Both the position numbers and the translations under genes were made by a program. Below the pieces are notes generated by a model, which ran no database searches, was not told where the DNA came from, and saw nothing but the letters and a program-made list of their open reading frames with translations. From positions 1 through 53,768 of the forward strand of contig DASVWD010000274.1 in assembly GCA_036389795.1 (NCBI GenBank): a stretch of 53,768 nucleotides of DNA, written 5' to 3'. This document shows positions 46,280 through 52,554 of this stretch, in pieces (the stretch's first letter is position 1; every line of letters begins with the position of its first letter). Origin of the DNA: Longimicrobium sp. (GTDB lineage: Bacteria; Gemmatimonadota; Gemmatimonadetes; Longimicrobiales; Longimicrobiaceae).

Positions 46280-46714
46280 TTACCCCGCCGGCGCCGGCTC
46301 GCCCTCCAGCACGCCCTTGAGCCCGGCGAGCGCCTGCCGCCACGAGCCGTCCAGCATCTCGGCCATCTCCGGGTCGGCGCCGCGGTGCGTGAGGGTGAGG
46401 CGGCTCCCCTCTCCCGCCGGCTCGACCTCCCACGCCACGGTGGAGGGGGGCGCGCCCTCGACCGCGGGGGCCCAGGCGGGCTTGAAGGTGGTCACCAGCC
46501 GCCGCGGCGGGTCGAACTCGATCACCTCGCCCTCCAGGTCCACCCCGCCCTCGGCGTTGCGGTACGCCACCCCCGAGCCCGGCGTCCAGTCGCTCTCCAC
46601 GCGCGTGTCGAAGTAGTACTGCCGCGTGAGCTCCGGGTCGGTGAGCGACCGCCACACCTGGTCCGGCGGGGCGGCGACGTCCACCTGGTAGACCAGCGGC
46701 TCGCTCTGGCTCAT
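46280..46714 (-). CDS. SRPBCC/AHSA1 (START-like) domain protein
   Basis: 144 residues from ATG at 46714 with GGAGGTGAGG right before it. Starts YQVDVAAPPDQVWRSLTDPE, the usual AHSA1/Polyketide-cyclase-like beginning, then VAYRNAEGGVDLEGEVIEFD and PPRRLVTTFKPAW. The C-terminal helix is MAEMLDGSWRQALAGLKGVL. The fold makes a hydrophobic pocket for a small ligand; the ligand is unknown. Commonly a partner of ArsR regulators but none is next to it. Confidence 0.9.
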   Translation of the reverse strand: MSQSEPLVYQVDVAAPPDQVWRSLTDPELTRQYYFDTRVESDWTPGSGVAYRNAEGGVDLEGEVIEFDPPRRLVTTFKPAWAPAVEGAPPSTVAWEVEPAGEGSRLTLTHRGADPEMAEMLDGSWRQALAGLKGVLEGEPAPAG

Positions 46715-46808
46715 CCTCACCTCCGGGTTGGCTGGGGCCGGAAAACGCGGGAGTCGAAACTTCCATGTCGGCGCCGAGGCTGTCTTCTCCCGGATTGCGA
46801 AGGTGGGG

Positions 46809-46838
46809 GGAGTGCGAAGTGCGAAGTGCGAAGTGCGG
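46809..46838 (+). repeat. AGTGCGAA octamer tract
   Basis: GGAGTGCGAAGTGCGAAGTG followed by CGAAGTGCGG, about 3.5 octamer units, in the 353-base gap between the SRPBCC gene and mscL. The next feature is a two-hairpin element at 46855. Confidence 0.8.
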
Positions 46839-46854
46839 GGGGATCGCGGCGCCG

Positions 46855-46921
46855 GGTCGCGAGTGCCTGAAGACACTCGCTGGAACTACGGAAAGCCTCG
46901 CCGACTGCGCGAGGCTTCAAC
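46855..46921 (+). repeat. Two-hairpin element, family D
   Basis: GTCGCGAGTGCCTGAAGACA then CTCGC (hairpin 1), TGGAACTACGGAAAGCC, TCGCCGACTGCGCGAGGC (hairpin 2), TTCAACGG. Near-identical left half to the copy at 40394. Bases 46922-47067 hold only the mscL leader. Confidence 0.8.
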
Positions 46922-47067
46922 GGCATCCGGCGCGCGGTTTCTTTGCGCGGTTACGGGGGGATCGTCCGCTCAGGCGTCCGTCTTCATTGCCCCCGCGACG
47001 CATGGTGTGCATCCTATGTCCATCTGCGGCGGCGAAGCTCTTCCCCACCCCTTGCGGAGGTGCCTGC

Positions 47068-47526
47068 ATGCTCAGCGATTTCCGGAAGTTCGTCGCCCGC
47101 GGCAACGTGGTCGACCTGGCGGTGGGCGTCATCATCGGCGCCGCGTTCGCCACGGTGGTCAAGTCGTTCGTCGACGACGTGCTGATGCCGCCGATCGGCA
47201 AGCTGACCGGGGGCGTGGACTTCAAGAGCCTCTACATCAACCTCTCCGGCCAGAGCTACGCCACGTACGAGGAGGCGGTGCGCGAGGGCGCGCCGATGAT
47301 CCGCTACGGCCAGTTCATCAACAACGTGCTGGTGTTCCTGCTCACCGCCTTCGCCGTGTACCTGCTGGTGAAGGCGTACGAGCGCACGCGCGCCAGGGAC
47401 GCAGCCGCGCCGCCGGAGCCCACCGAGAAGGACTGCCCCTTCTGCCGCTCGCGCGTGAACGTGCAGGCGGTGCGCTGCCCCTTCTGCACGTCGGAGCTGG
47501 CTCCGGCCGCCGCCGCCGTGGTCTGA
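47068..47526 (+). CDS. mscL: Large-conductance mechanosensitive channel MscL, with C-terminal zinc ribbon
   Basis: 152 residues from ATG at 47068 (GGAGG upstream). TM1 begins with the MscL signature FRKFVARGNVVDLAVGVIIG, which forms the pore, and TM2 is NNVLVFLLTAFAVYLLVKAY. It opens at high membrane tension to release solutes after osmotic downshock. Unusually the cytoplasmic end has two CPFC knuckles (CPFCRSRV...CPFCTSEL), a rubredoxin-like zinc ribbon of about 25 residues. Such zinc-ribbon-tailed MscL proteins are known from several phyla. It is followed 77 bases later by a lipoprotein gene on the same strand. Confidence 0.95.
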   Translation: MLSDFRKFVARGNVVDLAVGVIIGAAFATVVKSFVDDVLMPPIGKLTGGVDFKSLYINLSGQSYATYEEAVREGAPMIRYGQFINNVLVFLLTAFAVYLLVKAYERTRARDAAAPPEPTEKDCPFCRSRVNVQAVRCPFCTSELAPAAAAVV

Positions 47527-47603
47527 GCGGCTCCGCGCCCGGGCCGTCAGCCGGGAGCCGGCGGGGACGTTCTCCGAGGGTCATGGCTCAGAGGAGGTGC
47601 GAC

Positions 47604-48014
47604 GTGCCGATGCGACTCCCGCGTTCCGCCCCGGTCCTGCTGCTGGCTGTAGCCTTTTTCGCCGGGTGCGGCGTGCCGCCCGGCCTGGGAGAGGAGCCGG
47701 ACGCCCCGCCGGGCGCGACGCTGGTGCGGATCCGCAACGCGAGCGCGTTCGACCTCGACTCGGTGGTGGTGGACTTCTTCAGGCAGAGGGTGGTCTACGG
47801 CGACGTGCCCGCGGGCGGCACCACCGCCTACCGGCAGGCCGACCGCGCCTACCGCTACGCCTACATCGAGGCGACCGTGCAGGGCCAGCGTCTGGTGCTG
47901 CAGCCGATCGACTACGTGGGCGAGACGCCGCTGGGGAGCGGGCGCTTCACCTACCACCTCACCGTCAACCTGGCCGACAGCACCCTCGACGTCCGCGCGC
48001 GGCGCGACCCGTAG
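47604..48014 (+). CDS. Small lipoprotein of unknown function
   Basis: About 136 residues. GTG at 47604 lies six bases after GGAGG; ATG at 47610 (MRLPRSAPVLLL) is an equal alternative. Lipobox FFAGC then a Pro-rich stretch. The mature beta-rich domain (TLVRIRNASAFDLDSVVVDF, then GDVPAGGTTAYRQADRAYRY) resembles small immunoglobulin-like lipoproteins. No family name can be given. It converges with the minus-strand peptide operon, separated by a bidirectional terminator. Confidence 0.75.
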   Translation: MPMRLPRSAPVLLLAVAFFAGCGVPPGLGEEPDAPPGATLVRIRNASAFDLDSVVVDFFRQRVVYGDVPAGGTTAYRQADRAYRYAYIEATVQGQRLVLQPIDYVGETPLGSGRFTYHLTVNLADSTLDVRARRDP

Positions 48015-48050
48015 CGCTCCGGCAACGCCCCGCATCGACGGAGGAAGGAG

Positions 48051-48083
48051 AAAGGCCCCGCGGCGAACTGCCGCGGGGCCTTT
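48051..48083. terminator. Perfect bidirectional terminator between convergent genes
   Basis: AAAGGCCCCGCGGC (48051-48064) pairs perfectly over 14 bases with 48070-48083 around GAACT, and ends in TTT on each strand. It serves the lipoprotein gene on the plus strand and the peptide operon on the minus strand. Confidence 0.85.
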
Positions 48084-48122
48084 CCTGGATCGGCTCACGG
48101 GTGCGAGCGGGGGAGGCCGGCG

Positions 48123-48530
48123 CTATCCTCCCCTGCCGCCGCGGGCGGGCAGGGCACGGCAGCTCACCCGGTTCGGCTTGGTCGCGTACTCGCGGGGCGA
48201 GCGGGCGCTGCCCTGGAAAAAGACGCACTCCTCGGTGGGGGAGCTAGACACGGCGGCGTACCCGTGGCCGTCCGCCGAGGTAAGCCGCAGCTCGATTCCC
48301 TGGAGCCGCGGAAAGCCCAGCTCCTGGAGCGTGGCGGCGTAGCGGCCGTGGCCGGCGCGATAGTGGGCCTGGTAGGCGGCGAGCAGGCGCAGCGCGGCGC
48401 GGATGTCGCCCGTATCGCCGTGGCCTCCCTGGCCCTCCGCGCCGTGCGAGTGTCCGCCGTGCCCCTGCGCCAAGGCGGGGACGGCCGCGTACAGAGGCCC
48501 CGCCAGCGCCACGACCATCCAGAGCCTCAT
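48123..48530 (-). CDS. Secreted His-rich protein with type IV pilin-like C-terminal domain
   Basis: 135 residues from ATG at 48530, 12 bases after the propeller gene stop. Signal peptide to about AVPALA, then a His/Gly-rich stretch (QGHGGHSHGAEGQGGHGD) that could bind metal. The rest follows the plan of soluble type IV pilin/pseudopilin C-domains: IRAALRLLAAYQAHYRAGHG, RYAATLQELGF, SADGHGYAAVS, and a disulfide pair (EECVFF and VSCRA). It lacks the pilin N-terminal methylation motif. Last gene of the four-gene unit that starts at 50644. Confidence 0.7.
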   Translation of the reverse strand: MRLWMVVALAGPLYAAVPALAQGHGGHSHGAEGQGGHGDTGDIRAALRLLAAYQAHYRAGHGRYAATLQELGFPRLQGIELRLTSADGHGYAAVSSSPTEECVFFQGSARSPREYATKPNRVSCRALPARGGRGG

Positions 48531-48542
48531 TCTTTCTTCCTT

Positions 48543-49886
48543 TTACGGGTCACTGCTTCGGCGTCCGGACGCGGCGCCTGGCCAGCACCAGCGCTCCAGA
48601 CCGTAGAAGTAGTTCTCGCCTCGCACCTCCGCCGGGACCTCCTGCTCCACCACGTAGGCGCAGCCGGGAGAGAACGCGAGAGGCAGCCGCTCCCACGGCG
48701 GGTCCAGCGAGCCCAGGTAGCCGCGCGCGAGGTGGTAGACGTCCACCACGGACTTCCGCCCGGGGCGGGGCCGCTCCAGCCAGGCCACGCTGTCGCCGGC
48801 CAGCGCCAGGTCGGCGTAGGGCGGCACGGTGGCGGGCCAGGCACGGTAGTGGTCTTCCCAGCGCTTGTTGATCATGGGCATCCGCTCGCCCCCCACGCGG
48901 CGGAACCCGGCGAGCACGCGGCTGCGCTCGGCGCGGTCGACTTCGAACACCTTCGCGTCCACCCGCTCTACCCGCAGCAGCCTTCCGCCCGCGTCGAAGA
49001 AGCAGACGCCAGGGAGGAACTGCGAAGCCACGGCGAGCACCCCCGGGATGGCGTCCCAGGTCCGGCGGTAGTACTCGATGTAAGGGTCGGGGGGTGGAAA
49101 GCCGTCGAACGGCGGAAGCCGGTTCAGGTTGTTGCGCAGCCGGCCGAACTCGGCGGTGTCGATGCTCGTGCCTTCGAGGGAAGCCTGGAGGAGGCGCAGC
49201 GCCGTACGCTCGTCGCGCTCACGGGTGCCCAGCTCCATGGCGCCCGTCTTCGCGAACAGGACGGCGCGGTCCGAGATCCCCGCGAGCTGCAGCACGGCGA
49301 AAGGGCCGGCCTGCTCCCCCATCGTCCTCACGCGCTGGACGAACCGGCCGTCCACCTCGAAGACGTGGAGCAGCCCGGACTCCAGCACGGCGAGGTGGCG
49401 GGTGCCCAGCAGCGTGATCTGGTTGTAGGCCGCCCGCGCGCCGTGGGCGCCTCCGAGCTCTTCGAACTCTCCCGGTCCCCCGCCCGTCCTGCCGAAGCCG
49501 CCCACGCGCTCGCCCGCGGAGTCGTAGACGCTTACGCCGCCGTTGAGCCCGTCCAGCACGTAGAGCCTGCGCTGCCCCGGGTGCCACACCGCCCCGACGA
49601 TCCGGCCCAGAGGGTGCTCCTGCTCGTCCGCGAACTTCCCCGTGCGGACGGGCTGCCACGCCAGCGCCTTCACCGGAGTGGGACGGGCGGCGCGCACGGC
49701 CTCCTCGCACCTCCCGGCGAAGTCGCCCCCGGCCAGGGCCCTCGTCTTCCCCCCCGCATCCGAGCAGGCGGCCCCCACGGCCAGCGCACAGAGGGCGCCG
49801 ACGGCGCGCGCCGGCCTCCCCGGCCGACGGGCGCCTCCCGCCGGCCGGCCGAGCCATGGTCCTGCGGCGCGCCCCGGGACTTTCAT
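48543..49886 (-). CDS. 6-bladed beta-propeller-type lipoprotein
   Basis: About 447 residues from ATG at 49886, whose ATG overlaps the TGA of the Cys-rich peptide gene (ATGA). Signal peptide with lipobox-like VGAAC. A propeller of NHL/6-bladed type is visible from repeated blade motifs (RRLYVLDGLNGGVSVYDSAG, FGRTGGGPGEFEELGG, LHVFEVDGRFVQRVRTMGE). The blade motif GGGPGEF is typical of the family that is expanded in Gemmatimonadota and Bacteroidota. Ligand is unknown. Translational coupling to the Cys-rich peptide suggests that the propeller handles, displays or exports that peptide. Confidence 0.88.
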   Translation of the reverse strand: MKVPGRAAGPWLGRPAGGARRPGRPARAVGALCALAVGAACSDAGGKTRALAGGDFAGRCEEAVRAARPTPVKALAWQPVRTGKFADEQEHPLGRIVGAVWHPGQRRLYVLDGLNGGVSVYDSAGERVGGFGRTGGGPGEFEELGGAHGARAAYNQITLLGTRHLAVLESGLLHVFEVDGRFVQRVRTMGEQAGPFAVLQLAGISDRAVLFAKTGAMELGTRERDERTALRLLQASLEGTSIDTAEFGRLRNNLNRLPPFDGFPPPDPYIEYYRRTWDAIPGVLAVASQFLPGVCFFDAGGRLLRVERVDAKVFEVDRAERSRVLAGFRRVGGERMPMINKRWEDHYRAWPATVPPYADLALAGDSVAWLERPRPGRKSVVDVYHLARGYLGSLDPPWERLPLAFSPGCAYVVEQEVPAEVRGENYFYGLERWCWPGAASGRRSSDP

Positions 49887-50074
49887 CGTAAAGCACCGCA
49901 GGAGGACTGGTCGAGAACGTCGTTCCGGAAGTAGCAGCAGTAGTATCCCCCGCCCTGCATCTCGACGCAGCACCAGCCGGTGGCCAGGTGGCACGCATGA
50001 GCCGGCGTCGCGGCGAGCAGTCCGGCGGCCGCCACGAACGCGAGCGCGAGTCCCCGCAGTCTCCTGTGCGACAT
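49883..50074 (-). CDS. Secreted six-cysteine peptide (CC...CC type)
   Basis: 63 residues from ATG at 50074, close after GGAGGG. Signal peptide of 27 residues (LAFVAAAGLLAATPAHA) that should be cut right before C28. The 36-residue mature peptide has six cysteines: C28, C35, C36, C46, C47, C59, in a C-x6-CC-x9-CC-x11-C pattern, with an aromatic/Gly hub GGGYYCCYF. An even number of paired cysteines in an exported peptide implies three disulfides. No family is recognised. It follows a thioredoxin-fold CxxC gene by 42 bases and overlaps a propeller lipoprotein gene. Confidence 0.78.
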   Translation of the reverse strand: MSHRRLRGLALAFVAAAGLLAATPAHACHLATGWCCVEMQGGGYYCCYFRNDVLDQSSCGALR

Positions 50075-50116
50075 GGGTCCCTCCTACGGTGAGCGGTAGA
50101 GCAGTCAGCTCGACCT

Positions 50117-50644
50117 TCATCTCCCCGTGGCGCTCGCCTGCCACGGATAGCCGAGCACGTCCAGGGCGTCGGCGCCGGGGATCCCGACGTACGCCCTGAC
50201 GATGCGGCCCCGGGCGTCGGTCCGGACGATCAGCGGGAGCTCGCGGACGATTCGCAGCTCTGGCGTACTGCGGCGCAGCCGCAGTGTCCGCACCGCCCGG
50301 GAGAACGCGAGTGCGCTGTCGCGCGAGAAGGCGAGGCTGTTGGTGATCGCGAAGAGCGGGAGGGCGCCCTCGCGACGGCGGGCGGAGAACCGGTTGAGCT
50401 CCCGGGTGGCCGGGCCGCAGGGAATGCAGCTGGTCTCGAAGAAATAGATCGTGGCCGGATGCGTGACCTCGGCATCGCCTCCGCCCATCTCCGTCACCGG
50501 CAGCTCCCCGACGGGCAGGCCGACGAGGTCTCCTCTCCATCCCGTGCCGGTGCCCGCAATGCGTGCCCAGACCACGGCCGCGAGCACCCCCGCGCCGAGC
50601 AGGAAAACGAGCCAGGACAGGAGCCTGGAGTCTCTTGTGGCCAT
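50117..50644 (-). CDS. Membrane-anchored thioredoxin-fold (redoxin-like) protein
   Basis: 175 residues from ATG at 50644; the longer ORF to 50695 adds no signal. One N-terminal membrane anchor (residues 9-27, WLVFLLGAGVLAAVVWARIA) and a periplasmic domain with the redox motif CIPC (C73, C76) in IYFFETSCIPCGPATRELNR. A conserved thioredoxin-like strand-turn (LPLIVRTDARGRIVRAYVG) supplies the usual Pro. It is likely a TlpA/ResA-type thiol-disulfide oxidoreductase. As first gene of the unit with the six-cysteine peptide, it is the obvious candidate for making or reducing that peptide's disulfides. Confidence 0.82.
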   Translation of the reverse strand: MATRDSRLLSWLVFLLGAGVLAAVVWARIAGTGTGWRGDLVGLPVGELPVTEMGGGDAEVTHPATIYFFETSCIPCGPATRELNRFSARRREGALPLFAITNSLAFSRDSALAFSRAVRTLRLRRSTPELRIVRELPLIVRTDARGRIVRAYVGIPGADALDVLGYPWQASATGR

Positions 50645-50761
50645 CGTGGCCAGCCCTGGGGAACGCGAGTGAGCAGGAGGAAAGTCTCCAGGCAAAAGAT
50701 AGAGCCGCCGCGGAGGCGGGTAAATAGTTTCGTGAAAGACTCGCTCCGCCAGGGCTGATTT

Positions 50762-50849
50762 GCCGAGGACCGGCAGGAGCGGCGCGGCACGATGTCGCCG
50801 CCCGAATGCAGCAGGTAGCCGGCGACGATGGCAATCAGCTCAGCCGCGG
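50762..50849 (-). pseudogene. Decayed fragment of the small membrane protein gene at 51458
   Basis: This 88-base stretch is roughly 85-90% identical by eye to 51494-51582 inside the small membrane protein gene, with one base lost after GGAGCGGCGCGG that breaks the frame. The minus strand still encodes IAVIAGYLLHSGG-like residues (AIVAGYLLHSGGD). It sits between the RiPP precursor and the redoxin gene. Confidence 0.75.
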
Positions 50850-50884
50850 ATCTACAGGAAGGCGGGGGAGCGAGCCGGAACGCG

Positions 50885-50908
50885 AAAGGCGCCCGCGCGG
50901 GCGCCTTT
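50885..50908 (-). terminator. 24-base perfect palindrome, terminator of the RiPP precursor gene
   Basis: AAAGGCGCCCGC and its exact reverse complement abut (50885-50908), 31 bases after the stop of the precursor gene. It isolates the precursor from the downstream peptide operon. Confidence 0.7.
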
Positions 50909-50939
50909 GCTGTGGAAGTGGGACGCGGACCGCCCCCCG

Positions 50940-51167
50940 TTACGGCAGCGGAACCGTGTCGTCTTCGCAGAAGCAGTACGTGGGGCCGACGCTGACGAGA
51001 CACGCGCAGGCGTAGGTCTGGCAGGTGTCGCCGCAGGTACGGTCGCAGGTCGGATGCGGGGCGGTGGGAGCCTCGTGCCCCTTCACGGTGCCGTTCTCCG
51101 CCGCCTCGGCCACGATCGCAAACGACTCCACGTGCAGCTCGTCCACGTTCAGCTTCATCTTTATCAT
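50940..51167 (-). CDS. Pinensin-type lanthipeptide (RiPP) precursor peptide
   Basis: 75 residues from ATG at 51167, six bases after GAGGAAG. The leader (residues 1-30) has the pattern KLNVDELHVESF...NGTVKGHE, matching the pinensin-family leader (LxVxSF..GTVxG) as I remember it. The core is Thr/Cys dense with seven cysteines: C41, C45, C49, C54, C56, C65, C67, with TCDRTCGDTCQTYACAC as spaced Thr/Cys pairs, suiting dehydration and thioether rings. No lanthionine synthetase, protease or exporter is present within the window, so modification must happen in trans. It is monocistronic and terminated at 50885. Confidence 0.8.
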   Translation of the reverse strand: MIKMKLNVDELHVESFAIVAEAAENGTVKGHEAPTAPHPTCDRTCGDTCQTYACACLVSVGPTYCFCEDDTVPLP

Positions 51168-51368
51168 GAGACACTTCCTCGTTGGGGATCGAAGGGGGTG
51201 GGAGCGGCACCACGGAGGGTTGGGTGAGCGACGCCGCGCGACGAAGCTAAACACTTGTCGCCAAACGCGTAACCCCTTCCCGCAGCGCGTGACGCGGAGT
51301 GCTGGAAAGGGGCCGCTGTCCATCCCATAAAAAACCGGAGCCCGTGAGGATGCCACGGACTCCGCGAG

Positions 51369-51443
51369 TGGGCGCTGAGGGATTCGAACCCCCGACCCCC
51401 TGTGTGTAAGACAGGTGCTCTGGACCAGCTGAGCTAAGCGCCC
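51369..51443 (-). tRNA. tRNA-Val (anticodon TAC)
   Basis: 75 nt on the minus strand, CCA not encoded. Acceptor GGGCGCT pairs with AGCGCCC, the T-arm is GGGTTCGAATCCC-like, and the anticodon loop CTTACAC gives anticodon TAC for GUA/GUG valine codons. The D-loop GGTCCAGAGC is slightly enlarged but normal. Confidence 0.95.
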
Positions 51444-51457
51444 GGACGGGCCGGCTG

Positions 51458-51679
51458 CTAGAGGATGATCCCCAGCGGGATCAGCACGGCGTAGCCGAGG
51501 ACCAGCAGGAGCGGCGCGGCCACGGTGTCGCCGCCCGAGAGCAGCATGTAGCCGGCGACGATGGCCACCAGCCCGGCCGCGAGCAGCGCCAGGTTGAGCG
51601 GCGAGAACCGCAGCGAGCCTTCGGTGTCGGCCGGCGTGGAGGCCGGGGCGCGCGTCTGCGCGGGAGTAGGTCTGGGCAT
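51458..51679 (-). CDS. Small two-helix membrane protein (DUF3098-like)
   Basis: 73 residues from ATG at 51679. The N-terminal 25 residues are Pro/Thr-rich. Then come a hydrophobic hairpin (LNLALLAAGLVAIVAGYMLL, loop SGGDTV) and a second helix (APLLLVLGYAVLIPLGIIL). The GYxLLSGG loop resembles DUF3098, a family of small membrane proteins of unknown function. It lies 14 bases upstream of the tRNA and a decayed partial copy of it is at 50762-50849. Confidence 0.78.
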   Translation of the reverse strand: MPRPTPAQTRAPASTPADTEGSLRFSPLNLALLAAGLVAIVAGYMLLSGGDTVAAPLLLVLGYAVLIPLGIIL

Positions 51680-51783
51680 GGTGCGCGAAAGCTACCGCGA
51701 GCCCCGGAGAGCGTCAACCCCGCGCGCCGGCGCAAGATGCGGCGCGCGCCGGCCGTCTGCCGCGGGGCGGATCGGTGGTGGGA

Positions 51784-52236
51784 TCAGCTCCCCGCCTGCA
51801 TGAAGCGGTGCCGCGCCGACATCAGCCCCCGGGGCGGGGCCGTCTCTCCCAGGACCGCCAGGCGGATGGCGGCCCCGTGCGCGGCGAGGAAGTCCGTCCA
51901 CGCCGCGCGCCCCTCGGGCGGGAGGCCCTCGCCCAGCATCTGCTCCAGCGTCCAGAGCAGCGCCTGGTCCACCCGCGCCTGCCGCGCCTCTTCGGCAAGG
52001 TGAGCGGGGGAAGATCCGTCGGCGGGGGCCCACTCCTCTCCCAGCCCCCGCACCGTGGCGGTGAGTGTGCGCACCAGGCGCCGGCCCGCCTCGCTCCGGT
52101 CGGGCTCGGCGAGAAGGGAGCGGAGCGGCGGGTCCAGCGCCAGCAGCCGGTCCATGAACGTGTCGGCGAAGCGGCCGCCGTCCGGCAGCACGCGCTCCCA
52201 GGTCTCCTGCACGAGGTGCTTGCTCTCAGGCGTCAT
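51784..52236 (-). CDS. Globin-like protein
   Basis: 150 residues from ATG at 52236 (MTPESKHLVQETWERVLPDG). The longer frame lacks a globin start. Helix A is SKHLVQETWERVLP, followed by FADTFMDRLLALDPPLRSLL (B-C helices). Helices F-G-H are LAEEARQARVDQALLWTLEQ, GEGLPPEGRAAWTDFLAAHG. The proximal His is not in its usual HxxYGV context; a His in PAHLAEE could serve. It may therefore be a haem globin with altered F helix or a non-haem globin-fold sensor. Confidence 0.72.
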   Translation of the reverse strand: MTPESKHLVQETWERVLPDGGRFADTFMDRLLALDPPLRSLLAEPDRSEAGRRLVRTLTATVRGLGEEWAPADGSSPAHLAEEARQARVDQALLWTLEQMLGEGLPPEGRAAWTDFLAAHGAAIRLAVLGETAPPRGLMSARHRFMQAGS

Positions 52237-52447
52237 CTGGGCGAGGAGCTCGAGTGGCGTATTTTTCCCGAGGGACGCCCCTCCCCAAGCAAGCACCGGG
52301 CCGCATCGCGCCATAACGCGTATCATTCGGCAGCCGCAAGGGTTACACGATCAATTCTTACGACGTTGACGGGAAAAATGGGGCGCCGCTGGGACAAACT
52401 GCGGTCCCTGCCGGGGCTCTCGTGTCCCACCCGTATCCTGGACCCAG

Positions 52448-52494
52448 GGAGGCTACAACGACAGAAAGCCTCACAAACCGCGTGAGGCTTCAAC
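52448..52494 (+). repeat. Two-hairpin element, family D (second hairpin)
   Basis: GAGGCTACAACGACAGAAAG then CCTCACAAACCGCGTGAGGC and TTCAAC. The AAGCCTCAC...GTGAGGCTT hairpin and the TTCAAC end are the same as at 35157; the first hairpin is degenerate. Confidence 0.65.
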
Positions 52495-52530
52495 AGCGAA
52501 ACGGACACGAGGCGATTCTCGAGGTACCCT

Positions 52531-52554
52531 CGCTTTCGCACTTTCGCACTTTCG
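52531..52554 (-). repeat. CGCACTTT octamer tract (inverse AGTGCGAA type)
   Basis: Three units of CGCTTTCG/CGCACTTT precede the insertion sequence. The tract resumes beyond the element (53757-53768), showing that it was one tract before insertion. Confidence 0.75.
52547..52554 (+). repeat. 8-bp target-site duplication, left copy
   Basis: CACTTTCG directly before the element's left end; the same 8 bases directly follow its right end at 53757-53764. Because the target is an octamer repeat, the duplication length is not exact. Confidence 0.65.

Larger units (their letters stand above)
52237..52554. other. Non-coding gap with a repeat and an octamer tract, IS target
   Basis: 318 bases between the globin-like gene and the insertion sequence show no gene. 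They contain a two-hairpin element (52448-52494) and a CGCACTTT octamer tract (52531-52554) in which the insertion sequence has landed. Their left half is somewhat less GC-rich (ATCATTCGGCAG, CAATTCTTACGACG). Confidence 0.6.

Noticed and set aside
48123-51167. Search for lanthionine synthetase, radical SAM or ABC exporter genes near the peptides
   Set aside because: None of the ORFs in 46-53.7 kb carries such motifs, so a complete RiPP cluster cannot be claimed.
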